Source: Bacteroidetes bacterium ADurb.Bin302 (lineage in GTDB: Bacteria; Bacteroidota; Bacteroidia; Bacteroidales; Paludibacteraceae). From it: 25,286 nucleotides of DNA. A program made the translations under genes and the position numbers. Location: the NCBI GenBank assembly GCA_002069025.1, contig MWBK01000005.1:1-25286 (forward strand), given 5' to 3'. The stretch's first letter is position 1. Each line of letters begins with the position of its first letter. The notes under the pieces are model-generated. The model was not told where the DNA came from, made no database searches, and saw only the letters and a program-made list of their open reading frames with translations. Shown in pieces: positions 1 through 6,539 of this stretch.

Positions 1-1
1 T

Positions 2-145
2 GAACGGTGTGATTATTTCCTCAAATGGGGAAAAGATCCTAATTCCGTCATATGTATTTTTATGGAGGCAGAAGTTCCATTATTCTTCTGCCATGAATGG
101 GAGAAAGCAGAGATGATACATCAGTTAATTAATATAACAACGTGA
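2..145 (+). CDS. 3' end of an unrecognised small protein (5' truncated by window)
   Basis: An open plus-strand frame enters from the left edge and stops at the TGA at 143-145, leaving 47 residues that end in MIHQLINITT. The visible part is rich in aromatic and charged residues, with Cys at positions 3, 18 and 29 of the fragment, but I recognise no family. The call rests on context: the stop codon is embedded in a GTGAT motif that sits four bases before the ATG of the next gene. That is the same stop/Shine-Dalgarno overlap seen at the following gene junction, so the fragment is probably the upstream member of a translationally coupled run of tiny genes. The function is unknown. The fragment could also be a chance open frame, which is possible at this length. 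Confidence 0.5.
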   Translation, partial: ERCDYFLKWGKDPNSVICIFMEAEVPLFFCHEWEKAEMIHQLINITT

Positions 146-146
146 T
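142..146 (+). promoter_or_regulatory. Shine-Dalgarno GTGAT deciding the start at 151
   Basis: GTGAT matches the archaeal anti-Shine-Dalgarno end (3' UCACCUCC type) and lies four bases before ATG 151. A GTG at 142 is in frame, but it is the ribosome-binding motif itself, so ATG 151 is preferred. Confidence 0.55.
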
Positions 147-150
147 TTAC

Positions 151-327
151 ATGTCATATGGATTAAACTTAAATGATGTAGAAGAAGAGCGTGTTGAAAA
201 ATTTCGGGCATCCCATTGTGGAACTATATATTATAAGGTATGGAATACCGGTATCGGAACGAAAATCCATGTCTGTTGTGAAGGATGCAAAGCAGAAGAA
301 GATATCAGTGATTATGATAGTTGGTGA
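151..327 (+). CDS. Small zinc-ribbon-like protein, 58 aa
   Basis: The protein is 58 residues. It has Cys23 and His22 in the first half, Cys42, Cys43 and Cys46 (CCEGC) in the second, and ends in EEDISDYDSW. The pattern TGIG..IxVxC..C..EEDISDYDSW resembles small zinc-ribbon proteins I associate with phages and mobile elements. Here the first metal knuckle is incomplete (HC rather than CxxC), so zinc binding is an inference. The start is ATG 151, because GTGAT at 142-146 is a well-placed Shine-Dalgarno. The stop TGA (325-327) lies inside a GGTGAT motif that serves the next gene at 333, so the three small genes appear coupled. No enzymatic function can be assigned; a nucleic-acid-binding or adaptor role is only a guess. 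Confidence 0.7.
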   Translation: MSYGLNLNDVEEERVEKFRASHCGTIYYKVWNTGIGTKIHVCCEGCKAEEDISDYDSW

Positions 328-328
328 T
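323..328 (+). promoter_or_regulatory. Shine-Dalgarno GGTGAT overlapping the previous stop
   Basis: A six-base match to the archaeal anti-Shine-Dalgarno lies four bases before ATG 333 and contains the TGA that ends the 58-aa gene. It supports reading 333 as a real start even though the gene is interrupted about 48 bases later. Confidence 0.65.
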
Positions 329-332
329 TTAA

Positions 333-380
333 ATGAGTATGATTGGTGAATTGGCAAAAGAAGGGTTATCAGAGGAAATA
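333..380 (+). pseudogene. 5' part of a small gene split by the tnpB element
   Basis: A frame starts at ATG 333 after a strong GGTGAT and encodes MSMIGELAKEGLSEEI before the tnpB element begins at about 381. Read straight on into the element it stops at 438-440 with no sensible continuation. The missing C-terminal part is found beyond the element at 1677-1775 in a compatible frame. The intact gene would have encoded 48 residues, acidic and probably helical. I do not recognise the family. The gene is presumably inactive in this genome. Confidence 0.65.
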
Positions 381-520
381 AGTCAATTACCCATGACTGA
401 AGTCACGGGCTTGAGGCTCTGCAAAAATTCAGGACACTCGTCTGGGTGACTGACTTCACACCCCTGTAACTCCAAAGTATATCTGGAGTTACGTGTTCTA
501 AACTCTATGTTCCTTGCTCC
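361..520 (-). ncRNA. Putative omega/reRNA overlapping the tnpB 3' end, with guide
   Basis: TnpB nucleases use a right-end-derived RNA made of the 3' part of tnpB and the element end, followed by a guide from the flank. Here the tnpB stop (383-385) practically coincides with the element end, so the scaffold would lie almost wholly inside the last part of tnpB and include the hairpin at 390-409. The guide would be the next ~20 bases on the minus strand (about 380 to 361), read from the antisense of the interrupted small gene. The 5' boundary at 520 is approximate; only the 3' geometry is supported by sequence. Confidence 0.45.
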
Positions 521-1588
521 CACCAAATCAGAATGTAAGATGAAACCACAACAATTACAGGCAAATGTTAATCCTTTACGACTAGATTTATCAATATGAT
601 TACATCTTGGACAAGTCTGTGATGTGTAATCAGGATCAACATATTCAGTAAGGATACCTGCTTCTTTTGCTTTGTAATCAATCATGAACTGTAACTGATA
701 GTACGGCCATGAGGATTTATGGTATCTGTTTTTCTTCTTGCATTTGTACATTGTATCAGTTCTGATCCCAGTAAGATCTTCTAACCCTATACAAGTAACT
801 TCATTTTGGACTGCAAACTGAACTATTTGTTTAGAGACTACATGGTTTAAATTAGCCATTAGCCGTTTCTCCTTATCTGAAAGATGTTTTAGCATTCTTT
901 TTGCAGATCTGGTGCCCTTGGCCTGTAACCGTCTTCTCATGTTTTTATAGGTATTTCTGATATGTTTCGCTTCTCCTCCACAAAAGAATTTACATTCTTT
1001 ATCAGTAGTAGAGACAACAGATAACCAGTTCATACCTACATCTACTCCCATGAAAGTAGATGATTCAACAAGTGTTGGAGCATCAGGTACTTCTTTCGAG
1101 ACACATAAGTGGAAATAATATCCATCTTTATGTTTCACAAGTTTCGATGCTACATATTCCCACGATCCATCAAAATATGGTTCTGCATTTTTATACATAT
1201 GAAATGGATACTTCTTCCTTCCATCCAATGTAGTAATACTCACCCATTTATCAGTAATCGTGAAATCGCGCTTATAAGAGAAGGTTACATTGGTAGGTTT
1301 GTACTGAATCAACTGCCATTCTGCTTGATCTATCTTAACTTGTTCCTGTAGGGTTTTATACGTTCCAGAAACCTGTCTACAAATATTACAAGTCATCTGA
1401 CTCTTTAATCCAATCCCACGCACATCATTATAAACCAACTTCTGAATCTTACCAGATCCCATTGGTTTACCATGATCATACAGAACTTTAGAGACTTGGT
1501 TCATCCCTACTGTATAATTGCAGACAAGAGTGTCTAACTCTGCTCCATAATTATACAACTTTAACGGGATGGTCTTTAGGATCTGCAC
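383..1588 (-). CDS. tnpB: TnpB RNA-guided nuclease (IS1341/OrfB type), 401 aa, apparently intact
   Basis: This is an RNA-guided DNA endonuclease of the IS200/IS605 superfamily, ancestral to Cas12. The RuvC-like catalytic triad is complete: Asp183 in MGVDVGMNW, Glu270 in IGLEDL and Asp354 in HSDLVGARN. Between the last two lies the zinc ribbon CPRC (326-329) and CNCC (Cys344/Cys347). A basic helical segment runs from about 205 to 245. A length of 401 is normal for the family. The start is a GTG at 1588, with AGGTGA ten bases upstream and a TATA-like box at 1611-1620. The C-terminus LKPVTSVMGN is encoded by the end hairpin of the element, so coding and non-coding RNA functions overlap. By family knowledge it cleaves DNA next to a target-adjacent motif and helps retain the element. 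No tnpA partner is present. Confidence 0.93.
   Translation of the reverse strand: MQILKTIPLKLYNYGAELDTLVCNYTVGMNQVSKVLYDHGKPMGSGKIQKLVYNDVRGIGLKSQMTCNICRQVSGTYKTLQEQVKIDQAEWQLIQYKPTNVTFSYKRDFTITDKWVSITTLDGRKKYPFHMYKNAEPYFDGSWEYVASKLVKHKDGYYFHLCVSKEVPDAPTLVESSTFMGVDVGMNWLSVVSTTDKECKFFCGGEAKHIRNTYKNMRRRLQAKGTRSAKRMLKHLSDKEKRLMANLNHVVSKQIVQFAVQNEVTCIGLEDLTGIRTDTMYKCKKKNRYHKSSWPYYQLQFMIDYKAKEAGILTEYVDPDYTSQTCPRCNHIDKSSRKGLTFACNCCGFILHSDLVGARNIEFRTRNSRYTLELQGCEVSHPDECPEFLQSLKPVTSVMGN
390..409. repeat. End hairpin of the tnpB element (tnpB 3' side)
   Basis: CCCATGACTGAAGTCACGGG is an imperfect palindrome with one mismatch in its 9-bp arms. It lies about 9 bases inside the element end and also encodes the last residues of TnpB. 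It is a direct, not inverted, relative of the palindrome at 1645-1664. Confidence 0.75.
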
Positions 1589-1610
1589 AACATTATTTTC
1601 ACCTACAACT

Positions 1611-1620
1611 ATTTATATCT
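1611..1620 (-). promoter_or_regulatory. Possible TATA box for tnpB
   Basis: On the minus strand this reads AGATATAAAT, centred about 27 bases upstream of the GTG start of tnpB. That spacing would put the transcript start close to the start codon, which sits uneasily with the AGGTGA motif at 1599-1604. Promoter use is therefore uncertain. Confidence 0.35.
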
Positions 1621-1644
1621 TTGTTAGGTGAATGTGCAATTCCT

Positions 1645-1664
1645 CCCATCACTAAAGTAACGGG
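1645..1664. repeat. End hairpin of the tnpB element (tnpB 5' side)
   Basis: CCCATCACTAAAGTAACGGG matches the palindrome at 390-409 at 17 of 20 positions and has the same orientation. It lies about 12 bases inside the right-hand end of the element. The arms are less perfect (two mismatches). Confidence 0.7.
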
Positions 1665-1676
1665 AATCCTTGCACA

Positions 1677-1775
1677 AGAGATCTTGAACAGATTGATAAA
1701 GCAATTGCCGAAGGCAAATATGATAGGGAAACCCTCGAATGGGTTAAGACTATTGCATATTATAAAGGATACTAA
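1677..1775 (+). pseudogene. 3' part of the small gene split by the tnpB element
   Basis: This frame reads RDLEQIDKAIAEGK and ends in KTIAYYKGY before the TAA at 1773-1775. It is in the same phase as the gene beginning at 333 once 1296 bp are removed, giving a 48-residue protein with a smooth charged-helical junction (...SEEI|RDLEQ...). It has no start or ribosome-binding site of its own, so it is read as a remnant. A T-rich stretch follows (about 1776-1796) and may end the plus-strand transcript. Confidence 0.65.
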
Positions 1776-1790
1776 TTTTATAACAACTTT

Positions 1791-1810
1791 TTTATATAAG
1801 TATATAAATA
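1791..1810 (+). promoter_or_regulatory. TATA-like box before the 33-aa ORF
   Basis: TTTATATAAGTATATAAATA is a strong archaeal TATA-like stretch. Its first half is centred about 26 bases before ATG 1820, which would give a leaderless or nearly leaderless transcript. No Shine-Dalgarno is visible before that ATG. Confidence 0.4.
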
Positions 1811-1819
1811 AATATACTT

Positions 1820-1921
1820 ATGGAATATGATTTTGTTAATGTGACCGCGTATAATGTCTGGGTATATTGTTATTCTACAGATATCATCGAAAAAGAAGTA
1901 GTATTTGATCCACCAGTTTAA
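1820..1921 (+). CDS. Hypothetical 33-aa protein
   Basis: A short frame starts with MEYDFVNVTAYNVWVYCYST and ends in EVVFDPPV. It has aromatic/beta character with an acidic and hydrophobic tail and no recognisable domain. The start is supported only by the TATA-like box at 1791-1810 at leaderless spacing. Its stop at 1919-1921 overlaps the stop of the convergent metallophosphoesterase gene (1918) by four bases, so the two transcription units end tail to tail. At this size it could be a chance frame; comparison with relatives would be needed to establish it. Confidence 0.4.
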   Translation: MEYDFVNVTAYNVWVYCYSTDIIEKEVVFDPPV

Positions 1922-2682
1922 GATATAACCAGTGTTGGGGTATACATTTGGAGCGGTATGTTGAAGATATATGGCTCCCAGTCATAGTCGGCATCATCTA
2001 CATTTATAACAACGTAGCCGTTGTCTGGTATCTCATGACTGCGCCTATTCATAAAATCATCAAGTCCTTTCCAGCAAGGCGTGCTAATCGTGAGGTCATT
2101 GCTGTTCCCACTGTAATAATATTGGTGCGTATGTGACCGGATGTAGATATCTACCTTGAGACCTTGTGAGGAGAGAATAAATGCTTCTTTACGCTGTGAA
2201 GTGCATCTTCCGTAAGGCACCGATGAGTAAGGCTGGAAGTGACGGGCATGTAATTTAATTCTCTCGATGTTAATGAATCCGTTTGTGTTGATCCATTGGC
2301 CATCGATAAATTTACATACTAATTGATCACAATTGATGTTATCCTGAATGTGATAGCGAGAGCCTGCAGTAAAGATGAACTTGTTGCAATCTATCATCTT
2401 CAGGAGTTTAGCCGCAACTTCACATTGAGTCATGAGGCTGGTCGTAATCTCACCTACACCATCCTCTGCTGGATTACATCCATCGATAGTATCACCATTT
2501 ACAATCACCATATCAACCGCACCAACAGCATCAACCATCTTGATCCATTGCTCGTAAAGATATTGTTGGACTGTATTTGCAGTATATGCGTTGCCAGTAT
2601 TCGGATCAGCGTACTCTGGGAAAAATGGTCCTACATTACTTCCTACGTGGATGTCAGATAGGACTAATACTTTTTTAGACAT
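1918..2682 (-). CDS. Calcineurin-like metallophosphoesterase, 254 aa
   Basis: The gene encodes a two-metal phosphoesterase of the calcineurin-like superfamily. Visible metal motifs are DIH (Asp10, His12) near the N-terminus, GDTID (Asp64), a block GSRYH (107-111) in place of the usual GNH[DE], a later HARH (His145, His148), and SHTH (His184, His186) for the usual GHTH. Loss of the Asn in the third motif is unusual for the superfamily but resembles the GTxxH-type variants I know from phage-encoded members. The substrate is unknown: nucleotide, nucleic acid or a cell-envelope phosphodiester are all possible. It is the last gene of the tail cluster, one base after the baseplate-like gene, and GGAGAT precedes its ATG. 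This position suggests co-expression with virion genes, but no signal peptide is present. Confidence 0.85.
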   Translation of the reverse strand: MSKKVLVLSDIHVGSNVGPFFPEYADPNTGNAYTANTVQQYLYEQWIKMVDAVGAVDMVIVNGDTIDGCNPAEDGVGEITTSLMTQCEVAAKLLKMIDCNKFIFTAGSRYHIQDNINCDQLVCKFIDGQWINTNGFINIERIKLHARHFQPYSSVPYGRCTSQRKEAFILSSQGLKVDIYIRSHTHQYYYSGNSNDLTISTPCWKGLDDFMNRRSHEIPDNGYVVINVDDADYDWEPYIFNIPLQMYTPTLVIS

Positions 2683-2683
2683 C

Positions 2684-3037
2684 TTAAATCTCCGGGGTTA
2701 TGAACAGCCTCTGGGGGCCTTCCTGTGGGTATGTAACAACTTCGTTGGTATCATCATCGGTCACTGACCAACTAATGCCATAGAAGCCTACTACATCGGT
2801 CTCACCGACACCCCATGCATAGCCGACAATGGCAAGTTCTTCATCAAGGATTTCACAAGCACCACCTTCGACAGATGGGAATTCACCTATCTCAAGGGGT
2901 TTCATGTTAAACTTCACGGTTTGGTTTGTGAGGTCAACAGGGATCAATCGCTTTCCGTCCAAGTCATAAGTCAATAGTTGATACTGTAATATCCCGGTAT
3001 CTCCGCGTTTGTAACGCATGGTGGGTGGAGCTGTCAT
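2684..3037 (-). CDS. Baseplate upper protein-like (BppU N-domain-like), 117 aa
   Basis: The protein is 117 residues. It starts MTAPPTMRYKRGDTG and continues with a tail-protein pattern: RGDTGxLQYxLLxYDLDGKxLxPVDLT, then VKFNMKP, then a block on an acquired value (GYAWGVGETDVVGFYGISWSVT) and finally a pre-terminal YPQEG. This order matches the immunoglobulin-like N-terminal domain of phage baseplate upper proteins, whose polar segments are RGDT, DG..vDLt, v.f.mr, G.y...w and fP..g. The family role is to anchor receptor-binding proteins at the tail tip. It lies between a 100-residue unknown and the phosphoesterase, at the downstream end of the adhesin cluster. The assignment is from pattern recognition, not alignment. 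Confidence 0.6.
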   Translation of the reverse strand: MTAPPTMRYKRGDTGILQYQLLTYDLDGKRLIPVDLTNQTVKFNMKPLEIGEFPSVEGGACEILDEELAIVGYAWGVGETDVVGFYGISWSVTDDDTNEVVTYPQEGPQRLFITPEI

Positions 3038-3087
3038 TATAAAAATAGTTGTATGTAATTGGTTAAATAGATTTCTTAGTTTTTTAT

Positions 3088-3105
3088 ATTTACTTTAAAT
3101 AAAAA
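3088..3105 (-). terminator. T-rich stretch after the 100-aa gene
   Basis: Immediately downstream of the stop at 3106 the minus strand reads GATTTTTATTT. Archaeal termination relies on short U-runs, so this could end or attenuate transcription. It lies in a 68-base gap that also has an AT-rich stretch (3087-3097) that could serve as a TATA box for the next gene. Confidence 0.35.
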
Positions 3106-3408
3106 TCATGGTGGGTTATATGTAGGATCGTAGCCATTTTCTTCCCTTGCCTTCCATAGAGCCACTCGAGCAGCTTTGACCGCTTTCTGAGAAACCACTA
3201 AATTTTTAATATCGGTGTCACGTAAAGTAAAGAAATTCTTTTCCGTGGCAAGTGCGTCATCGATATCCTTGCGCATGTTCATATCTGTTCTATATAGAGC
3301 GCCTACTTGCGAATCAGTTAGAGATGACCAATCGGATGGCGTAGAGGGCCATTCTTCAGATCTCCAAAGAGTATATGCATTGCGCGCAGCGTCAACCAGT
3401 GTTCCCAT
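3106..3408 (-). CDS. Hypothetical helical protein, 100 aa
   Basis: This is a 100-residue, mostly helical protein with many Trp and Ala (AYTLWRSEEWPSTPSDW in the first third, a basic AVKAARVALWKAREE helix near the end) and a Pro-rich C-terminus. No Cys, signal peptide or membrane segment is seen. I recognise no family. It is preceded by its own TATA-like box (3441-3453) and an AGTGAT ribosome-binding site five bases before the ATG, so it probably opens a separate transcription unit running into the baseplate-like and phosphoesterase genes. The size, helicity and position between adhesins and a baseplate-type protein would fit a fibre-assembly factor or small structural protein, but this is speculation. 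Confidence 0.6.
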   Translation of the reverse strand: MGTLVDAARNAYTLWRSEEWPSTPSDWSSLTDSQVGALYRTDMNMRKDIDDALATEKNFFTLRDTDIKNLVVSQKAVKAARVALWKAREENGYDPTYNPP

Positions 3409-3440
3409 AGTATATCACTGCAGATGTATCTGTTTTACCA

Positions 3441-3453
3441 GTATATTTATAAA
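3441..3453 (-). promoter_or_regulatory. Archaeal TATA box before the 100-aa gene
   Basis: On the minus strand TTTATAAATATAC is a close match to the archaeal TATA consensus, about 39 bases upstream of ATG 3408. A transcript starting about 25 bases downstream would include the AGTGAT motif at 3414-3419, so promoter, leader and ribosome-binding site fit together. Confidence 0.6.
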
Positions 3454-3556
3454 GTGTAAAAGAGCGTCTACAAGATAATGTGAAGGGAAGAACCACTCAC
3501 ACCATCATGTCTTTGGCATAGGAAATGTTGTTAGTTAAATGATATAAATCTGTTGA

Positions 3557-3580
3557 TGTTAATATAAAAATAAAATAATC
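3557..3580 (-). terminator. U-run terminator after the 678-aa adhesin
   Basis: Right after the stop of the 678-aa gene the minus strand reads GATTATTTTATTTTTATATT, a U-rich stretch typical of archaeal termination sites. With the TATA box at 3441-3453 it marks a break between transcription units. The rest of the 170-base gap (3409-3578) shows no convincing ORF or stable hairpin. Confidence 0.5.
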
Positions 3581-5615
3581 ATGGATTAAATGCGAATAAT
3601 AATCCACGAGTTCCTGTTTCAGCTGCTTCTGCACTAATAGAAGCGCATCCTGTAAATGTTTCCCAGTGTGCATATGGGTTTGGATAAGTATGTCCTAAGT
3701 ATCCTTCGAAATCAAAGTCATTATAGTTATAATCATAGAGATACCCTTCTGCTGCATTCCAGAATGAAATGTTATCGATGTACACATCTGCTGTAATGTT
3801 TGCTCTGATCTCAAAACCTGATAAATTGGCACCAGATGGAAGTACGATAGATGTTTCACTCCAGAGTGGATTAGCACTGCCGCCAGCTATATGATATACG
3901 ATATCTGGATGGGTATCGAATTTAAGTATTATTGTGACTCTATGATCGGAGTAGTTTAATAACTTGGAGGATTTAATATGGAGTCTGAGTTCGTAGTTAT
4001 CAGTTGATTGATATCCAAATAAAATTGGATCAATAGTATATATTGCAGTCCCTGTTGCTACTGGACTATATTGTATTTGTGTTATATATGCTGGTCCACG
4101 GGTATAATAACAGCAGAGTGAACTCCATGTTTCATAGTTAATCGTGTTAATTCCTCCAGTAAATAGATAAGTCACATCTATTGGATCTCGAGTGTGCGCT
4201 GGTCCAAGATCTTCATATGTATTTGTCTGGTTTTCTGCATTTGTTACAGTGAGTCTAAAACAATCATCTACGTGGAGTGGTTGGGTGCCATCTTGTGAAC
4301 CTGATAAGATGAGACTACCGGTTCCATTCCAGTTAAAAGTAAATGGGCCAAAGTATTCATGTGGCCATCCTACACCACCAGATTGGTTCCATAAGCCATC
4401 GCACAATTGAATATATGGGGTTATTGGAACAAAATTGGACCATGTAAATACAATTGGTGGTATAAATATATCACCGGTTACAATAATATTCTTTGTGCAG
4501 GTTGCAGATTCATATGCATTGGTTGCAGTGAGTGTAATAGATTTTGTTCCCACAATGCTATATGCATATGTTGGATTAACTTCAGTAGATATTGCACCTA
4601 ACTCAAAAATCCATGAATAGCTCGTTGCATTTACTGATTTATTTATGCATGTAAATTGTTTATTCTTTTGTATCTTTTCTGGGCAAGTAAAGTCTGCAAT
4701 TAAAGTAGGGGGTAAAATGGTTATAGTTTTTGTGATTGAATTAGTTTTAAAACTATCTGATACTGTTAATTTAATATCATATGTTCCGGGTGTATTGAAT
4801 ATATGATATAATTCGGGATCTGTAGTTAATGATATACCGGTTGGATTATCGCTAATTATCCATGACCATGATACTATATTTGTATTGTGTAACGATGTGA
4901 AGGTTACAGGTGCACCATTTGATGCTGGATCTATTCGTGGTATTTCTGGTTCCCATGTAAAGTCACATGCTAATTCACCACAATTAGTTGTATTTATTTC
5001 TTTGGATGATGTGAATGTAACATCACTATTAGAGCCAGTTAAGGATACTGTGTATATTGCGGGTGAAGTATATATGTGACTTGGGTTACGTTCGGTGGAT
5101 GTGGTTCCATCCCCGAAATTCCAGTTCCATGTTGTAAAAGTAATAGAGCTGGTATCTGTAAATTGTACGGGATAATTAGTGCATACTTCTTCTGGTGTAT
5201 AAGTAAAATTACAATAATCTGATGTTAATCCCCATATATAGAGAGTGCCTGATTTAGTGGGATTAAAATTTGGTATAATTTTAATAGTTACGTTTTCTAT
5301 TTGTAAATGCTCTGGGATAAGGAAAGATTCGGCACTACTAGAATTAGCATCACATGTAATGAGTTCTTCATTGATGTATAATAATATTGCTGGATCTATA
5401 TGGATAGCGGTTGTGCTATAGAATACAGTAATAGAGGGAACGTTACGTAAGTCTACATTAGTTTGAGTAAGGGATGCGTCAGTAGCATAGAATGCTACGA
5501 AGGCTTTAGGGCATTGCTGGTGATATGTATGTGGGCCAAGTGTCCAATCTGCTAACTGACAAGGTTGATCGTTATCAACTATCGAACCTATCTTAAAAAA
5601 TGGATTTTTTATCAT
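3579..5615 (-). CDS. Triple-PKD adhesin, 678 aa
   Basis: This is a large beta-rich extracellular-type protein. Residues 1-130 look like a jelly-roll or carbohydrate-binding module. They are followed by three PKD (polycystic kidney disease) domains at about 133-205 (with NWNFGDGTTSTERNPSHIYT), 216-300 and 305-380. Domains 2 and 3 have lost the FGDG loop but keep the HxFNTPGTYDIKLTV-type end. Residues 385-510 hold a Trp/Gly-rich domain and 510-625 another carbohydrate-binding-like beta-sandwich. The C-terminus is aromatic-rich (YDYNYNDFDFEGY). No signal peptide or anchor is visible, which fits a virion component rather than a secreted host protein. Its ATG overlaps the stop of the 308-aa gene by four bases (ATGA), so the two are coupled. 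The likely role is receptor binding; the ligand is unknown. Confidence 0.75.
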   Translation of the reverse strand: MIKNPFFKIGSIVDNDQPCQLADWTLGPHTYHQQCPKAFVAFYATDASLTQTNVDLRNVPSITVFYSTTAIHIDPAILLYINEELITCDANSSSAESFLIPEHLQIENVTIKIIPNFNPTKSGTLYIWGLTSDYCNFTYTPEEVCTNYPVQFTDTSSITFTTWNWNFGDGTTSTERNPSHIYTSPAIYTVSLTGSNSDVTFTSSKEINTTNCGELACDFTWEPEIPRIDPASNGAPVTFTSLHNTNIVSWSWIISDNPTGISLTTDPELYHIFNTPGTYDIKLTVSDSFKTNSITKTITILPPTLIADFTCPEKIQKNKQFTCINKSVNATSYSWIFELGAISTEVNPTYAYSIVGTKSITLTATNAYESATCTKNIIVTGDIFIPPIVFTWSNFVPITPYIQLCDGLWNQSGGVGWPHEYFGPFTFNWNGTGSLILSGSQDGTQPLHVDDCFRLTVTNAENQTNTYEDLGPAHTRDPIDVTYLFTGGINTINYETWSSLCCYYTRGPAYITQIQYSPVATGTAIYTIDPILFGYQSTDNYELRLHIKSSKLLNYSDHRVTIILKFDTHPDIVYHIAGGSANPLWSETSIVLPSGANLSGFEIRANITADVYIDNISFWNAAEGYLYDYNYNDFDFEGYLGHTYPNPYAHWETFTGCASISAEAAETGTRGLLFAFNP

Positions 5616-6538
5616 GGTATCACCACTGGATGAGTAGTATAAGCACTCGAACTATTACTATAAGTCCTTACACTAACTTCATAACTTCCGGGTATTGTGT
5701 AGGTGTGTGACGGGTGTTCTTCTGTAGAATTAGTCCCATCTCCAAATGTCCAATAATAACTTCTGGGGTAATCTCCGCTTCCAAACTTATGTATTAGATA
5801 AAATTGGATAGTTGAACCTTCTTGGGCATATGTAATAGTGGAATGCACTGTCTCGGCTTGTGGGCATGCAAAGAGTTCAACGGTCATATCCATTGATATA
5901 TTATTTATGATGTATCTTCCAGTCTCTGCATTAAGGACTTCGTAATTAGTAGTTTCTCCATTTATGCGGAAATCTCGATTATAATATGCAGGCTTTGCAC
6001 TGAAGTATATAGTAAAGTTAGAACCTGCAGTAATTTCATATGTACGTATATTTGGTTGAACGTCACCTAGTGAAGTTATATAATAGCACCCTGCTGTATT
6101 TTTTAAAGTGATTGTATATTTTTGTTCAGGGGGTGGTGGGGTTCCATTGTCAGTAGATATAGAATAAATGTATAAATTGTTATTACTCTGTTCCTGTCCA
6201 ATGAATACGGCAACATTTGCAGTTTGAAATACTTGTGGTATAGGAATTGTATTAATACCGGGTTGACTTAATGGAATTCTGATGTCGTTTAGTGGGGGGT
6301 CACCGTTTAATGAGAAGTTAACATACCCGTAACCGGTAATATTTACATATAGGTATGGTGTGTTTGTTAAATCACATAATTGGTAAATATATCCTGCATG
6401 GATTATAACAACAGGCGATCCGCCATATGTATGTAGAAAACCTTGTCCATGAAAATCCCATGATAGTAGTGTTGGATCTGCTCCGTTTTCAAGGAGAGTA
6501 TAATTTTGAAATGAGCCATTTACAATTCGTTCAGTCAT
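5612..6538 (-). CDS. Carbohydrate-binding-like / InlB-repeat / PKD protein, 308 aa
   Basis: Domain order: residues 1-130 form a beta-sandwich beginning with VNGSFQNY and resembling carbohydrate-binding or choice-of-anchor modules; a PPPP hinge lies at 134-137; a divergent InlB-like B-repeat spans about 141-224; and a canonical PKD domain spans 235-308, containing YYWTFGDGTNSTEEHPSHTY and ending exactly at the C-terminus. It follows the 158-aa gene by one base and overlaps the 678-aa gene by four bases, so these three are almost certainly co-translated. A single PKD at the extreme C-terminus suggests either an exposed tip or an interface with the next protein. The function as an adhesin is inferred from domain content. 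The ligand and virion position are unknown. Confidence 0.7.
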   Translation of the reverse strand: MTERIVNGSFQNYTLLENGADPTLLSWDFHGQGFLHTYGGSPVVIIHAGYIYQLCDLTNTPYLYVNITGYGYVNFSLNGDPPLNDIRIPLSQPGINTIPIPQVFQTANVAVFIGQEQSNNNLYIYSISTDNGTPPPPEQKYTITLKNTAGCYYITSLGDVQPNIRTYEITAGSNFTIYFSAKPAYYNRDFRINGETTNYEVLNAETGRYIINNISMDMTVELFACPQAETVHSTITYAQEGSTIQFYLIHKFGSGDYPRSYYWTFGDGTNSTEEHPSHTYTIPGSYEVSVRTYSNSSSAYTTHPVVIP

Positions 6539-6539
6539 A

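Larger units (their letters stand above)
381..1676 (-). mobile_element. IS1341-type (tnpB-only) IS200/IS605-superfamily insertion, about 1296 bp
   Basis: The element contains one intact tnpB on the minus strand and no Y1 transposase tnpA. Near both ends is a 20-base imperfect palindrome in the same orientation: CCCATGACTGAAGTCACGGG at 390-409 and CCCATCACTAAAGTAACGGG at 1645-1664. These are the subterminal hairpins expected of this superfamily. The ends were placed by rejoining the interrupted host frame: deleting 1296 bp (a multiple of 3) fuses 333-380 to 1677-1775 with no stop. The exact ends are ambiguous by three bases because AAG occurs at both junctions (380-382 and 1676-1678). No target duplication is needed, as expected for this superfamily. 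Movement would require a tnpA supplied elsewhere. Confidence 0.8.

Noticed and set aside
1621..1830. Plus-strand frame across the right end of the tnpB element
   Set aside because: It starts inside the element and reads the host-gene remnant in the wrong frame; the frame ending at 1775 is the coherent one.
3409..3578. Small RNA in the 170-base gap
   Set aside because: Only a weak hairpin around 3481-3502 is seen, and a TATA box and U-run explain the gap better.
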